A stretch of DNA of 64,000 bases from Exobasidium rhododendri. Lineage: Eukaryota > Basidiomycota > Exobasidiomycetes > Exobasidiales > Exobasidiaceae. Positions 33,663-44,270 of the stretch are shown one piece after another. Position 1 is the stretch's first letter, and every line of letters starts with the position of its first letter. The DNA lies in the NCBI GenBank assembly GCA_026210745.1, contig CP110632.1, positions 3,657,001 through 3,721,000 on the forward strand, read 5' to 3'. The position numbers and the translations under genes are program-made. Below the pieces are notes generated by a model. That model was given only the letters and a program-made list of their open reading frames with translations. It ran no database searches and was not told the origin of the DNA.

Positions 33663-36600
33663 CTACTCCGCGAAACCAGGAAACGAACCTGGTAAGCGAT
33701 CTTTAGCAGTTCGGTGCATGTAGACTCCCTCTTCTTCTAGATCACTGTCGTCCTCTTCCTCTTCCTCCTGCTCTTCATCGGCATTTGCCGCTTCTTCATC
33801 CCAAGGCCCACCCTCTTGTGCCTCCTCGTTGGTCGAAAGGCGTCTGCGACTAGGCGCTACTGATTCCTCGCCTGCCAACGCTTCCCCGATCGACGCTCTG
33901 GCGGACGAACCCTGAGGGCCATCGCCTGAATCTCCCCAAATCTGTGTTGAATCTTCATGTTGATGGGAAGAGTCTTCGCAATTGGAGTCGGATCTACCAT
34001 CAGTCGGAAAGTTCATCGATGACTTGCTTGCACTTCCAATCGCTACACTGGACGGACTGATGTTGGACGGTGCTTTCCCGTCTCCCTTCTGACTTGTCCT
34101 TCTAGGCGCAGTAGGGGGAATGCGTAGAGTAGAAGATCCCAACCCTCCGCCACCTGCATTCGTCGAAGAAGATCGGGGTATCAGCGAAGACTTGCGTTTC
34201 CTCAAGGAGACTACTACTGCTTCGTTGGGTCGACTTAATTTGCGGTTTCGTGATTGATTCAGCATCGAGTCCCGCAAGCTTCCCCTTTCACTTCCATCGT
34301 TGACGTTGGCATCACTTTCTGCGCCATCACCGCCTCCGCCACCTCCTTCCACCTCCTTTTCGTCTTCCTCCACTCGGATAGGAAGCCAGATTTCAGGAAG
34401 AACGCCCGTCAAGGCGGGGTGGCCGTACCTCCTTCTGCCTGTGTTCAGCGTGCCGTAAAAGTAGCCACCAGTAGGAGGCTCTCGGTAGTCTGTATGCTTG
34501 TCCTTCCGAGCTACAAAGATGGTATCATCCTTGGCAGCATACCTCTTTCTCGACAAAGCCGTTTGTGATGGATCTAGAGATTCCACCACAGATCGAAGTG
34601 CTAAAATTGGGTTGCTCGGATTGGAAGTAGATGATGACGTTTGCGCTTTAGGAGGTGTTGCCACTGGCCTGTTGACTTCTGCTATCCCACTGATGTTGAC
34701 GTACTCGCTCAGCTTACTGAACGTACGATCGAGGAACATGCCGAACCAGATGGTGAAGCCAATCAGAGGTAGCATCATAGTCGAGAGCAAGAGCTGTTTA
34801 CGGACCGAAAACAGGGAAAGCTGGAATATTTGAAACAGGCAAAGAGCCCAGATGCACCTCATCGATGACAAAGGCCATGCTTGACCTCTCGACTCATAGG
34901 ACCGATAAAAGACAAATAGCAGCTTGTACTTGTAAACCAGATAAGCGAGGCCAAAGTAGATTGCGCCAAAGACAGTGATGATCGGTGACACAATGCTGTA
35001 GAGAATGCAAAGAGTAAAGACGATCAGAGCTGATGGGTAAACACTTCCCGTGTATAATTGCGGGGGAGAATTGAGCTCTGCATGATCACGAGGCGTGACT
35101 GCTGACAGTCGACCGAATGCTCTTCCAAAGATCACAGGAAGCTGAAGCAGTTGAAGAGGAATGATGGCGAGAGCTTGAAAGATGACGTACGAAACACTAA
35201 AGTGTCTGGCACTAGGCAAAGACTGTGCTAACTTATCGATGATCTTCATCGGGTTGTTCGCCAAGTCAGCAAGCACCCCCAAAGCAGTACCTGACACGAG
35301 GAAGATGAAGATGACTGACGTGAGCAAAAAGAGGTGGTATCGCTTCAAGACGCTAAATTCCACCAAGCTCCTCGCCTTGAGGCCTTGTAGATAAGCGGTC
35401 CATTCCAGGAAGAGCGGTAGTAGAGCATTGAAGGCGATCAAGACCACGGAAGGCAAATTGTATCCAATCAGAGCCATCAAACGAGGATCCTTGTTGAGCA
35501 GATCGTGCAGGCCGGGCAGGTAATGTGCAATAGTGCCTGGACTCAAAAAGGAAGCCAGGAATGCCACGACTGGAATATAGAAGATGAAGACTGCAAATGT
35601 GAAAGCCGAAACGAGAATTTGACGCACCCTTCTCTCATTGGAGGGAATTGAGACGTTGCTCCATATGATGTCTCGAGGCTCTGGTGCCAAGTTGGTCTTT
35701 GCGAACGCTGGTAAGGGATAGTGGACAGTCTGAGCAGCTACTTGAGCACTCATTGCATCGACAAATGTTACAAATCCGACAGTCGATGGTGGCGATCCCT
35801 TCGCTCGAAGTTTCTTTACTGCTGCATCTAGCACACGGAATCTGGCCTCTAGAAGAGTGATTGCGTCGACCTTTTTCGAGAATGGGTTCCAAGAATTTAC
35901 TCTCATCGTAGGTCTCTTTCGATTGTCCGGCGCAACAACTTGTCGTGAGAGATCTTCGTTGTTGTCGGGATCGTTGAGGAGTGGTGCTGACTCTGGGTCG
36001 TCGCCGTTGTCTCTCCCTTCTGCCACTCTGATTAATCTCTCTGCTGAATTTGTGTTACGCTGCTCTTGTGCCCTTGCTTGGATTGATAATGTCATCTTAT
36101 CCGCATCGTAGTGTTCTGCCGTTGTCGGATTGCCTAGCCAATTGCACCACACTCTCTCCAAATGGTAGAGTGCATTCGCCCTCCTCGACAGCATCTCCTT
36201 GAGACCCTGAACCTCTCGTACAACTGAGGTGCTTTCCACCTTCAATCCTAATGCTTCAAAGTACTCTGCCAGATCCTTCTCTCGTCGTAAATGATCAGGC
36301 AAGTTGCGCACTTCAACAGTCCTGGCTGGAATGCTCTGGAGTAAGTCAAGAGCATACAGTTGCCTCGATCGAACAAACTTTTGAAAGCCTTTGTAGAGAG
36401 CTCGCAGAATTAGCAAGGAAAAAAGATATGTCGTGAACAAGTGGGTCAAATGGTAAGCTGAGGTTGTCGGTAATGTCCATGACCAGGGCACACTTGGATC
36501 CGGACGGGTAGGAGCGAAGCTGAAGCCTTTTTCGCCCGGGTCACTCGGATCCACTGGTTCTTCAGATGGGGCGACTCCATCAATCGTGCCATTGTATGCT

Positions 36601-37077
36601 CGATTAACTGGCATTAGCACACCACAAGACCTAGGTAAGAGTGTCACAGATGTTAGGACAGCAAGTGGATGTACATAAGAAGTCCAGCTTTCACACATAC
36701 CAAAGACTTAGAAAGAAGAAAACCCAAAAGCCCATCTTGAAGAAGCTCAGCAGGATAGCAGCATCAAGTCCAACGATATGTAGAATTTTGATCTCTTCCG
36801 TCTTAAGTGTAGGTTTAATCCAGCTGAAGATGCCATCATCAATACCCTTTGTGTGGGGTGTGAAGCCTTTGAGTTTGGTCCTGGGAGCAAAGAGAGCGGG
36901 CGACTTCCTTCTGACGAGGCAAAAGGCCAGAAAGGAAATGAGGCCAATACTGGAGGACAACAGAAGCTGTTGCTGGAGCCAAGGACCTTCGTAACGTATA
37001 TGTCGAGGGTCTCTCGGGACCTGGTCGCCATCGTTTCCGTTACCAGCCTCTACAAGAAAATCAAATATTGCCTGCAT
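33663..37077 (-). CDS. CSC1/OSCA/TMEM63-type stress-gated cation channel
   Basis: Join complement(36701-37077, 33663-36630), 1114 aa; intron 70 nt, GTATGT, phase 2, joining FFFLSLW to SCGVLMPVNRAYNG. The start at 37077 (MQAIFDFLVEAGNGND) precedes the first helix SSSIGLISFLAFCLV; upstream in-frame codons look non-coding. The protein has the N-terminal TM module, a cytosolic domain with ARTVEVRNLPDHLRREKDL and PSTVGFVTFVDAMSAQVAAQ, and the RSN1/DUF221 pore region with about eight more helices (e.g. LILVSAFTFAVFIFYIPVVA, VIFIFLVSGTALGVLAD, GAIYFGLAYLVYKYKLLFVFYRSYES). The ~280-residue tail is disordered, Ser-rich and ends in an acidic cluster. Plasma membrane, osmotic or mechanical sensing by analogy. 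Confidence 0.92.
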
Positions 37078-37366
37078 TTCTGGCAAAGTCGAACGGTCCT
37101 GGCAGGGAGAGTGTCGATGGTAGTCAGGCTGGAAATTGCTTCTACTTTTGTCCCTCCAAAAGAATGCATCAGTGGCTGAGTGGAGCAAATTCCATCTTTC
37201 CTGTAGCTTAGGTTTCTTAGGCAGAGAGAGCCATGACGCGCGCCCTTTTTCGCTGAAGACGCGGATTCAGTCAGCTTCACCGCGTGGCTTGTGCTGATGT
37301 CAAAAAATAGAGTTGAGAAGGCAGAATCCCTCTGATCGTCTACCATCATCCCTCAACCCCCTAAGC

Positions 37367-37783
37367 ATGGGAAAGCGGAAGTCAGCCAGGAAGCCGAGTT
37401 CTGGCAAGAAGGTTGCACCACTGGATGTTGGTGAGTGAAGAGTGCAGTGACATGAGGATAGATCGAATAATTCTGATAGGCAACGTTTACTTGCTCGCAG
37501 TCTTCAAGTGCCTCTTCTGCAAACACGAAAAGTCTGTCAATTGTAAGATGTGTGTATACTTTCCGTGTGAAAGACGTTGCATGTTGTTTTTTGCCATCCT
37601 TCCGTCTTTCTCACAAGTATACTGACGTGTTGTTTCTCTGCAAACCCTCACAGTGCTGATGGTAACGCAACATTGATGTGCAAAATATGCGGACAGAGTT
37701 TTTCATGTCGCACCCACGCACTTATGGCGCCGATTGATGTCTATAGCGAGTGGGTCGATGCAACCGAGGAAGTGAATGGATGA
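37367..37783 (+). CDS. ELF1: Transcription elongation factor Elf1
   Basis: Join 37367-37430, 37501-37549, 37654-37783 (80 aa), phases 1 and 2. The exons are too short to stand out singly. The assembled protein starts MGKRKSARKPSSGKKVAPLD, then a four-Cys zinc ribbon CLFCKHEKSV...CKICGQSF and the family end APIDVYSEWVDATEEV. Elf1 binds elongating RNA polymerase II and helps pass nucleosomes. The stretch between the zinc pairs (NCKIADGNATLM) is slightly shorter than in most orthologues. The second donor is GTGTGT. Divergent from the CSC1-type gene across 289 bp. Confidence 0.9.
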
Positions 37784-38267
37784 AGGCGACCTGGAGAAGA
37801 CGAGCGAAGAAGACGAAGATGGCGGAGGAACTCTGTAACTTATGGCCGCACGATTTCATTGTTTGATCGCTCTTTGCTATCACTTCATACGAAACATTCC
37901 TTGCCGAGCATCTGTGTACTATCTTATTTCAAGCAATGATTGTATCAACATTTCCTACATCACATCAAGCAGTGTGCGACTGTCGGTGGCCTTCAGTGTC
38001 GACGCATCTGCGACCGACGGGACGATGGCGCTCTACACGTGTGTAAATAATTAAGATCTCCCTCTCCACCTTGCCTCTGAAGATTGACTAGACGGAGAGC
38101 ATGCAGAGAGGTAGCACCAATTCTGTCCTGCATTCAACTAGGAACCGCGAAAGAGGGAAGAGCTCTTCCTGTCCGACTCTTCGCACAGCCTGTCTCTATT
38201 GTTGTCACTTCTCCGCACACTATTGTCATAGTTGTGGAAGGAGTGGTAGCCGCAGTGATAAGCTGCG
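37784..38267. other. Intergenic between ELF1 and the Cys/His-tail gene
   Basis: 484 bp. An open frame from 38084 overlaps the next gene's start in another phase and has no recognisable product. Otherwise nothing seen. Confidence 0.5.
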
Positions 38268-39442
38268 ATGGAAGTGGACCATAATTCTTCGGTGTCACCG
38301 ATCGAAAGTCGCCATGCCTCTCCCTTTCGCATAGATCTTTCAGGGCCGGCGACGGTCAGTTCGCCTTCTGGCACTTCCACTACAGTAGAGTTGGTATTGG
38401 AGAGGAAGAGGAGACGCAGTGTACAGTCATTGTCTGGTTCGTTGAGTCCATCACACGACTACATCGACGCGAATGCATCCAGAGGAGAAGGCATTGAGCA
38501 AATTGACCGCTCAGACATGGACGGAGCAAGAGTGGTGAGTGAATGTCACTAGCGTTCAAGTACAATTACCTTTCACCAACACTCCTTTTCTTGACTGCCA
38601 GAAACGACGTCATGTAGAGCATGACAGCTTGCCGAGAGGTAACGAAATTCATCTCTATCGATCCTTAGGATCGGCGCACGAAGCTAGGAGCGGTACCTTC
38701 GAAAGCGAAAATGGCGATCACAGCTTCGACTCGCCTATGCATTCTCTTAGCCTCGGTAGTCCATCTCCACCAGCAGAAATATTGACGCAGACTGATGTAG
38801 ATATGAGCGATGGAAGCAGCTCAGCACCCTCCCCAAAAGAAGAAATTGGAACATCGTCGTCCGCTTTCATTCCAAGACAGGTCAAGCTCACGCAAATTGC
38901 TCGAACCAGTACAAATTCTACAGCACCTTTTCGACCTTCACCACTGATTTACTCTCAACGTTTTCACTCTTCATCCAGCCAGCCGCACATCAGTGGGGAC
39001 AACATGTCGTCATCTCAATCTAGCTCGTCAGAAGGCTCATCGACAAAGAAAGGCCTTGCTGAGCTAAATCAAGAGCAACATTCTGGCAGTCGATCATCTT
39101 CCGGAACTTCTTCCCCCATCCACGAAACAGCAACGCGACTTCATCAGTCGAATAGAAATGTAGAGTCCTCTCCTCAGAGCGTCGCCAGGACCCCTTCCCC
39201 AAGTCCTCTTTCTAGAACTTCAGAGCTCGAGACCCGGAGGCTCCACCATTCTCCCGGACTTACCCAGGCAATCTTTCCCAAACAAATGTTGCGCTTGCGC
39301 TATACCATGGGCTACCGCGAGGACTGCGCATCCTGTCAAAGCAAGAGTGAGAGTTGCCTAATCAGTGTCACATGCTCCTCCTGACGCTGATTCTTCTTGT
39401 TCCCTTTCAGCACCCGGTCACTATTCCCATGTCATGCACTAA
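38268..39442 (+). CDS. Unrecognised Ser-rich protein with C-terminal CxxC-x6-HxxH motif
   Basis: Join 38268-38534, 38602-39346, 39411-39442 (347 aa), phases 0 and 1, donors GTGAGT and GTGAGA. I do not recognise the family. Most of the protein is disordered and Ser/Thr/Pro-rich with many SP/TP sites, a basic cluster ERKRRRS near residue 47 and KRRH at the first junction (possible nuclear signals). The last ~30 residues are different: LRLRYTMGYREDCASC-QSK-TPGHYSHVMH, with four potential zinc ligands in CxxC-x6-HxxH spacing. The GHYSHVMH end exists only after splicing of a 32-nt last exon. The start is assumed at the first ATG in frame; an upstream exon is possible. Function unknown. Confidence 0.65.
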
Positions 39443-39837
39443 CTCTGGATTTCACACTGTCATTTTTCCTTCTCTCCAGCTTTACCGCCCCTTCTATCAA
39501 TCACTGACTGAAGGTTGGCAGACTTTCTGATAACGTCGCATATACTGTCTTGTCCGAAACATATTACCCTACTCAAAGCATCATCTGTACATAACCGCAC
39601 TCATAACCCCTCCAATCCCAAGTGTCAATTAATTCACGTCGTCGAATTATACTTTTATCGCGCCTGTCAAATCGACCAAGAAGATGATGATGCGTCATGA
39701 GAGATTAGATTATTGAGGACAGCCACGCGCCCAGTTCCACCGACGAACCAGTCCGGTCCCCACAACGCCCATCTTCCCGACTGCAGTCAAGTCCACATCC
39801 ACGCTACTTCTTAGTCTTGTCCGACCCTCTTAGAAGC
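39443..39837. other. Intergenic upstream of the 5-phosphatase gene
   Basis: 395 bp between two plus-strand genes; no feature recognised. Confidence 0.55.
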
Positions 39838-41541
39838 ATGGCAAGGCAGTCAATGTCAGCACCAGATAACGGTGCTTTAAGGATACAGATCGGAACTTTC
39901 AATTGCAATCTGCAAGGGTCTTCTTCTGCTTCTCCTGATCTCACTCACTGGCTAGTCCCTACGATTTCAGAGAAGAATCTGTCCTACTCTACAGCGTCCG
40001 ATTCCAATTCTGATGGTAGAGCAGCTCCTGATTTGTATGCAGTAGGATTTCAGGAGCTCCTGCCTCTATCAGATGGGTTCGCGAACAATGAAAAGGCGTT
40101 AGAAGCGGTCGGCAAGACTGATCAGTCCATTCGACAAGCCATTCGACCACAGGCTGCTTTAACTCGCAGCGATGGAAAATATCCACCGGGCGGAGGACCA
40201 GAAGACTACACACTCCTCGCTACAGCAAAGATTGTGGGTATTGTCTTGTTTGTGTATGCTAGAGAGAAGAAGTCCGAACGGAGTGCTTCCTCAACGAGCT
40301 CCAGGATAAAGGAAATACGAAAGGCCACAGTTGGGACGGGTCTACTTGGTCTGATGGGCAACAAAGGCGCAGCAGGTGTGAGGATAGTTTTGAAAGGAGC
40401 GTCAGAGAGTCAACCAGATGAGGTCATCACATTCGTCTGCGCTCACTTAGCGGCCCATGACCACAATGTACCAAGAAGAAATGCCGACTGGCGCAATATC
40501 GTGAGCCGTTTAGTGTTCACACCGTCGTCAGTCCAGCCATTGCCAAGCTCTCTCTTGGCCGAAAAGCCTCTGCAACCTGAGGAAAAGGCACTTGATGGGA
40601 TAACGGAACGATACCAGATGTCGAGGGAAATTCAAGATGAGAAGCGGAAGGGAAGGGCGTTGGATAGCATATCCTACGGCATCTACGAGACATCTCACCT
40701 GTTCTTTTTTGGAGATCTCAATTATCGGGTTGGGATCAATGTGAAGCCATTACCGTCCTTGAGCAAGAAGGGAAATGAAGATATGATGTTGAAGAAGAGC
40801 GACGTAAAACGAAAGATCAATCAAGAAGATTGGAAAACACTTGCAGCCTACGATCAACTTACCCTCGAACACATCAATCCGGGGGGACCACGGGTCTTCC
40901 ACGGCTTGGTGGAGCCCAGTCTACTGACGATCGGGCACGGTCCAACGTACAAGTACAAGGTCGACAAAGAGGCGAGAAAGAGAGCGGAGAAGGGCGAGCT
41001 CGAACCCGTCAATAGCGAATCCAGAGTGACGGGTACTTACAGCGAACTTAGTAGCAAGAGAATAGCTTCATGGACTGACCGAATCCTATGGGCGAGTGCT
41101 GGTGGGGCATCGTCAGAGAAAGGGGGAAATACCTTGCATGGCGTGACGGTAGAAGTCTTTAGAAGCATTATGAGATACACAGTGAGTAGCGCGTGCTGTG
41201 GCTTCTTCTTCTTGCTCATTTCCACTGAATCGTTACGTTTCTTCGAGCAGCATTCTGATCACAAGCCAGTCACTGCAATCCTGCGACTACCTGTGGCAGG
41301 CGGTACTCTCCCCGCCACATTGCGACCGTACCCCATTGATCCACTTTGGTGGACTAAACAAGCACTGGGCCAGAGTTTGGATCGCCTTCTGGGATGGTCT
41401 TGGTGCATCGTCCTTCTGTCCGGTGGAGGAAATCTGTTCGTTGGCCTTGCTATACTCGTACTCGCTGCGGCCCTCGGTTTTTACGGACTGCAAGGAGACC
41501 TCCACAATCATCTTGCTTCCGTCCTCGGCAGCAGAGGATGA
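39838..41541 (+). CDS. Tail-anchored inositol-polyphosphate 5-phosphatase (Inp54/INPP5-like)
   Basis: Join 39838-41181, 41251-41541 (544 aa). The 69-nt intron (GTGAGT...GCAG) keeps the frame open if retained, but removal restores the catalytic block RYT-HSDHKPVTAILRLP. Catalytic motifs of the Mg-dependent 5-phosphatase fold: IGTFNCNLQG, DLYAVGFQELLPL, GLLGLMGNKGAAGVRIVL, FVCAHLAAHDHNVPRRNADW, FFFGDLNYRVGI and IASWTDRILWA. It removes the 5-phosphate from PI(4,5)P2 or related lipids. The C-terminus has a hydrophobic segment LFVGLAILVLAAALGFYGL followed by a short hydrophilic tail, like the ER tail anchor of yeast Inp54. The first ATG after the open-frame start is at 39838. Confidence 0.92.
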   Translation: MARQSMSAPDNGALRIQIGTFNCNLQGSSSASPDLTHWLVPTISEKNLSYSTASDSNSDGRAAPDLYAVGFQELLPLSDGFANNEKALEAVGKTDQSIRQAIRPQAALTRSDGKYPPGGGPEDYTLLATAKIVGIVLFVYAREKKSERSASSTSSRIKEIRKATVGTGLLGLMGNKGAAGVRIVLKGASESQPDEVITFVCAHLAAHDHNVPRRNADWRNIVSRLVFTPSSVQPLPSSLLAEKPLQPEEKALDGITERYQMSREIQDEKRKGRALDSISYGIYETSHLFFFGDLNYRVGINVKPLPSLSKKGNEDMMLKKSDVKRKINQEDWKTLAAYDQLTLEHINPGGPRVFHGLVEPSLLTIGHGPTYKYKVDKEARKRAEKGELEPVNSESRVTGTYSELSSKRIASWTDRILWASAGGASSEKGGNTLHGVTVEVFRSIMRYTVSSACCGFFFLLISTESLRFFEQHSDHKPVTAILRLPVAGGTLPATLRPYPIDPLWWTKQALGQSLDRLLGWSWCIVLLSGGGNLFVGLAILVLAAALGFYGLQGDLHNHLASVLGSRG

Positions 41542-42207
41542 AGATCACCTTCACATTATTCTAGTCCCTCTGTGTGCCTGTACGTCGTCTTAAGTGGGAA
41601 TGATACCAAACTTCGATTATTCTGAGCCGCTTCTCTGTGTGAGGATCACCATACGGACGATCTCTTTTTCTGTCTTCCCCAAATGGACAAGCCGCCAGAA
41701 GCAATTCGAGAGGGACACGAGCTATAGCGCGGATAAACAATCGAAGCAATTCGAGGATCCAGGAATGCGGGGTAGAGCAGGCGCATAAGAATCTTAACGG
41801 CTTTCGACGATCCGAAAAATGTCGAAATTGTATTGATGTCGTCTCTCTTTTGGGTTGAACCGCGGCCCACCTAGAAGTATCTGTGTTACTCTTACCTGCT
41901 GGACTACTAATACAGCAAATATGAAATGATATTTATTCTTCCGAACTTTGATTTCCTTTTATCTGCCTAAATCAAAAGAACATTCAGCACGTCGTTTTGT
42001 TCGCTTTCGGAGAGGGAAACACGTCGTTATGCAACAATTTGACTGAGGAGGGTCAGTGTTGTTTTCACCCTCGAGGCAGCGTCTTTCTCTCCCTCTCTTC
42101 CTCTCACACCGTCAACACACACATCGCTTGTCGTCAGCCGTCTTGGCCCTCGTATCTACACACTATCATTTTTTCATCGCTGCTCCCTCTCACCCATAGT
42201 CGACCAG
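41542..42207. other. Intergenic upstream of the elongase
   Basis: 666 bp. The last ~150 bp are C/T-rich, as in leaders of highly expressed fungal genes. No coding feature seen. Confidence 0.55.
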
Positions 42208-43815
42208 ATGAACTTTTTCTCGCAACCACTCGTGGCCAAGTCACACTACACGCCAGTCTATGACGCACTTGCCTACCTTCTCCCTCGGGTGATGCCCACT
42301 TACTTGCAGCAAGGCTGGCTGTCGCTGGATAGTGCCTCCCCTCTTCGCACGTTCCAGTCAGGGGTGACGCCTTTCAGTACAGCGCCTCAAGTCTTTGGAG
42401 TCGGGGCTCTGTATCTTGGCACCATCTTCGGTGTGCAGAAGCTCATGAGCCATTTTAAAATTCCTCCGCAACCGCTAAAGGGACCTTTCCTGCTTCACAA
42501 TATTGCTCTAGCGCTCGGTTCTGGCATCTTGCTGATGCTGATGCTGGAAGAGATTATTCCCATTTGGTACAAGCATGGCTTCTTTTTTGCTATCTGTAAT
42601 GAGGCTTCGTGGACGAGTCGCATGGAATTCTTCTACATCATAAACTACATGTTCAAGGTGGGTCACTGTTATCAGACATGGCAAGCAAGGTGTGATTCGA
42701 TGCTGAATCCTTTTTTCCTTTCTCTCCGTGTACTCCAGTTTTGGGAGCTTATTGACACAATGTTCCTCGTACTCAAGAAGAAGCCTCTAGCCTTCCTGCA
42801 CGTCTACCACCATTCTGCCACAGCCTTGCTGTGCTTTTCTCAGCTGCTCGGTAAGACGTCTGTCAGCTGGGTTGTCATCGTGAGTCTCCTTCAACTTCTG
42901 CAAGTGCACACAAAGTGGCTTAACACTGTTTCATTCCTGCGCTATTCAGACTCTCAATCTATTTGTGCACGTCGTAATGGTGAGTCGTTGTCGTGCTGGA
43001 GAGGTCAAGAGGATGTCTTCGCTAATAAGATTCCCAACAGTACTCGTACTACGCCTTGACTACACTCAAGATCAAGGTGCCCTTCAAACGAGCTGTGGTA
43101 AGTGCTTTTTTTAATTGGGATGTGCAAGGGTAATTCGCTCACGTATTCCTTTGCGCTCTCTTCCCTTCCCCCCTCCCTCTCTTCTCCTTCAACAGACCAC
43201 GCTGCAGATTCTTCAATTCATCATCGATCTAGGGTGAGCAGGAGGAGCACTCTCAGGATGACATACATGCGCAGAATCTCACCATCGTCTCCTCTCTTTC
43301 CTGACATGGAACACAGTGTCGTCTACTACGCTTCCTACCATTATTTCGCAGGCGCTTACTTCCCGTCCAGCAAGACTCAGTGTGCTGCGAAAGAGGAGCA
43401 CGCGGTGAGTAGGATATTCGCTAGTGCTGGACATGCAAAGTGAGGGGTTAATTGACGCCCCTGATACTCAATCTGTCTACAGGTCATCTCTGGTTGTGCT
43501 ATTCTGACTTCGTACCTTTTCCTCTTCATCGGTGAGTACGGCAAGCTTTCGATCCTGCTTTGAGGGATCTTTAGGCTGACGTCTGAATGAATTCTGCTTC
43601 CTCTCTTCTTTCCCCTTCAAATGTTCATAATAGCCTTCTACCGAAGGACATACAAAAAGAAAGCGAACTCTACTCGAAGTCTCAATGCCTCTTTAATTCA
43701 GGGTGAAAAGCAAAATTCCGTTGGAAAAGCCACGTCTACCGCTTACTTGGCGTCTATCTCTGGTGATGCCAAGTTGAGGCCGACCACTCCTCAATTGGAG
43801 AAAGGCGGTTCGTAG
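42208..43815 (+). CDS. ELO-family fatty acid elongase
   Basis: Join 42208-42657, 42739-42879, 42950-42979, 43041-43097, 43196-43233, 43317-43404, 43483-43531, 43634-43815 (344 aa); phases 0,0,0,0,2,0,1. Eight exons, two of them only 30 and 38 nt. ELO proteins are ER 3-ketoacyl-CoA synthases extending long-chain acyl-CoA for sphingolipids. Seen: FYIINYMFK-FWELIDTMFLVLKKKPLAFLH, the active-site VYHHSATALLCF (HxxHH), TLNLFVHVVM-YSYYALTTLKIKVPFKR, TTLQILQFIIDL and VVYYASYHYFAGAY. A Lys-rich cytosolic end (RRTYKKKANSTRS) fits ER retention. Donors include GTGGGT. Several short exons rest on frame and motif continuity only. Confidence 0.92.
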
Positions 43816-44270
43816 TAGGGATCGATACGAACGTGCTTCGCCTTCTTGCATTCGGAACAATCCAACATCAGTCGAATACTAGTCATCATACAATCATTTC
43901 TCGCCTTTCCAACGAAGCCTTCCTTTTCCCCCCTGGAGTAGCTGAAGACCTGCACTAGCCATTGCTATCAATCTACATGTATTTCAGTCTACGATGTGTA
44001 CTCTATCTAATGCGATGCCGATGCCGTTCGCGGTACCAGCAGTACTCTATCCATAAGAGCATGTCAAATACCGGTACTCGGGCACGATGAGCGCGAGAAA
44101 GACGAACACGTGTGAAGCGTTCGAGGCTTCCAATGTGGAAGAACGGAACATGAACGTTGACTCGACTCAGTAAAAAAGGCAAAACGTCGAAATACCTGAA
44201 GCCACCGCATCGTATTCGTACCAGATTTCCCGCCTACATCGTCGATCTTACACAGTGATACACGCACAAT
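43816..44270. other. Intergenic between elongase and DAHP synthase
   Basis: 455 bp. Contains the short palindromic-looking GATGCCGATGCCG near 44013; no gene recognised. Confidence 0.5.

Noticed and set aside
38084-38284. Open frame upstream of the Cys/His-tail gene as an extra exon
   Set aside because: Different phase from the ATG at 38268 with no donor that would join it convincingly.
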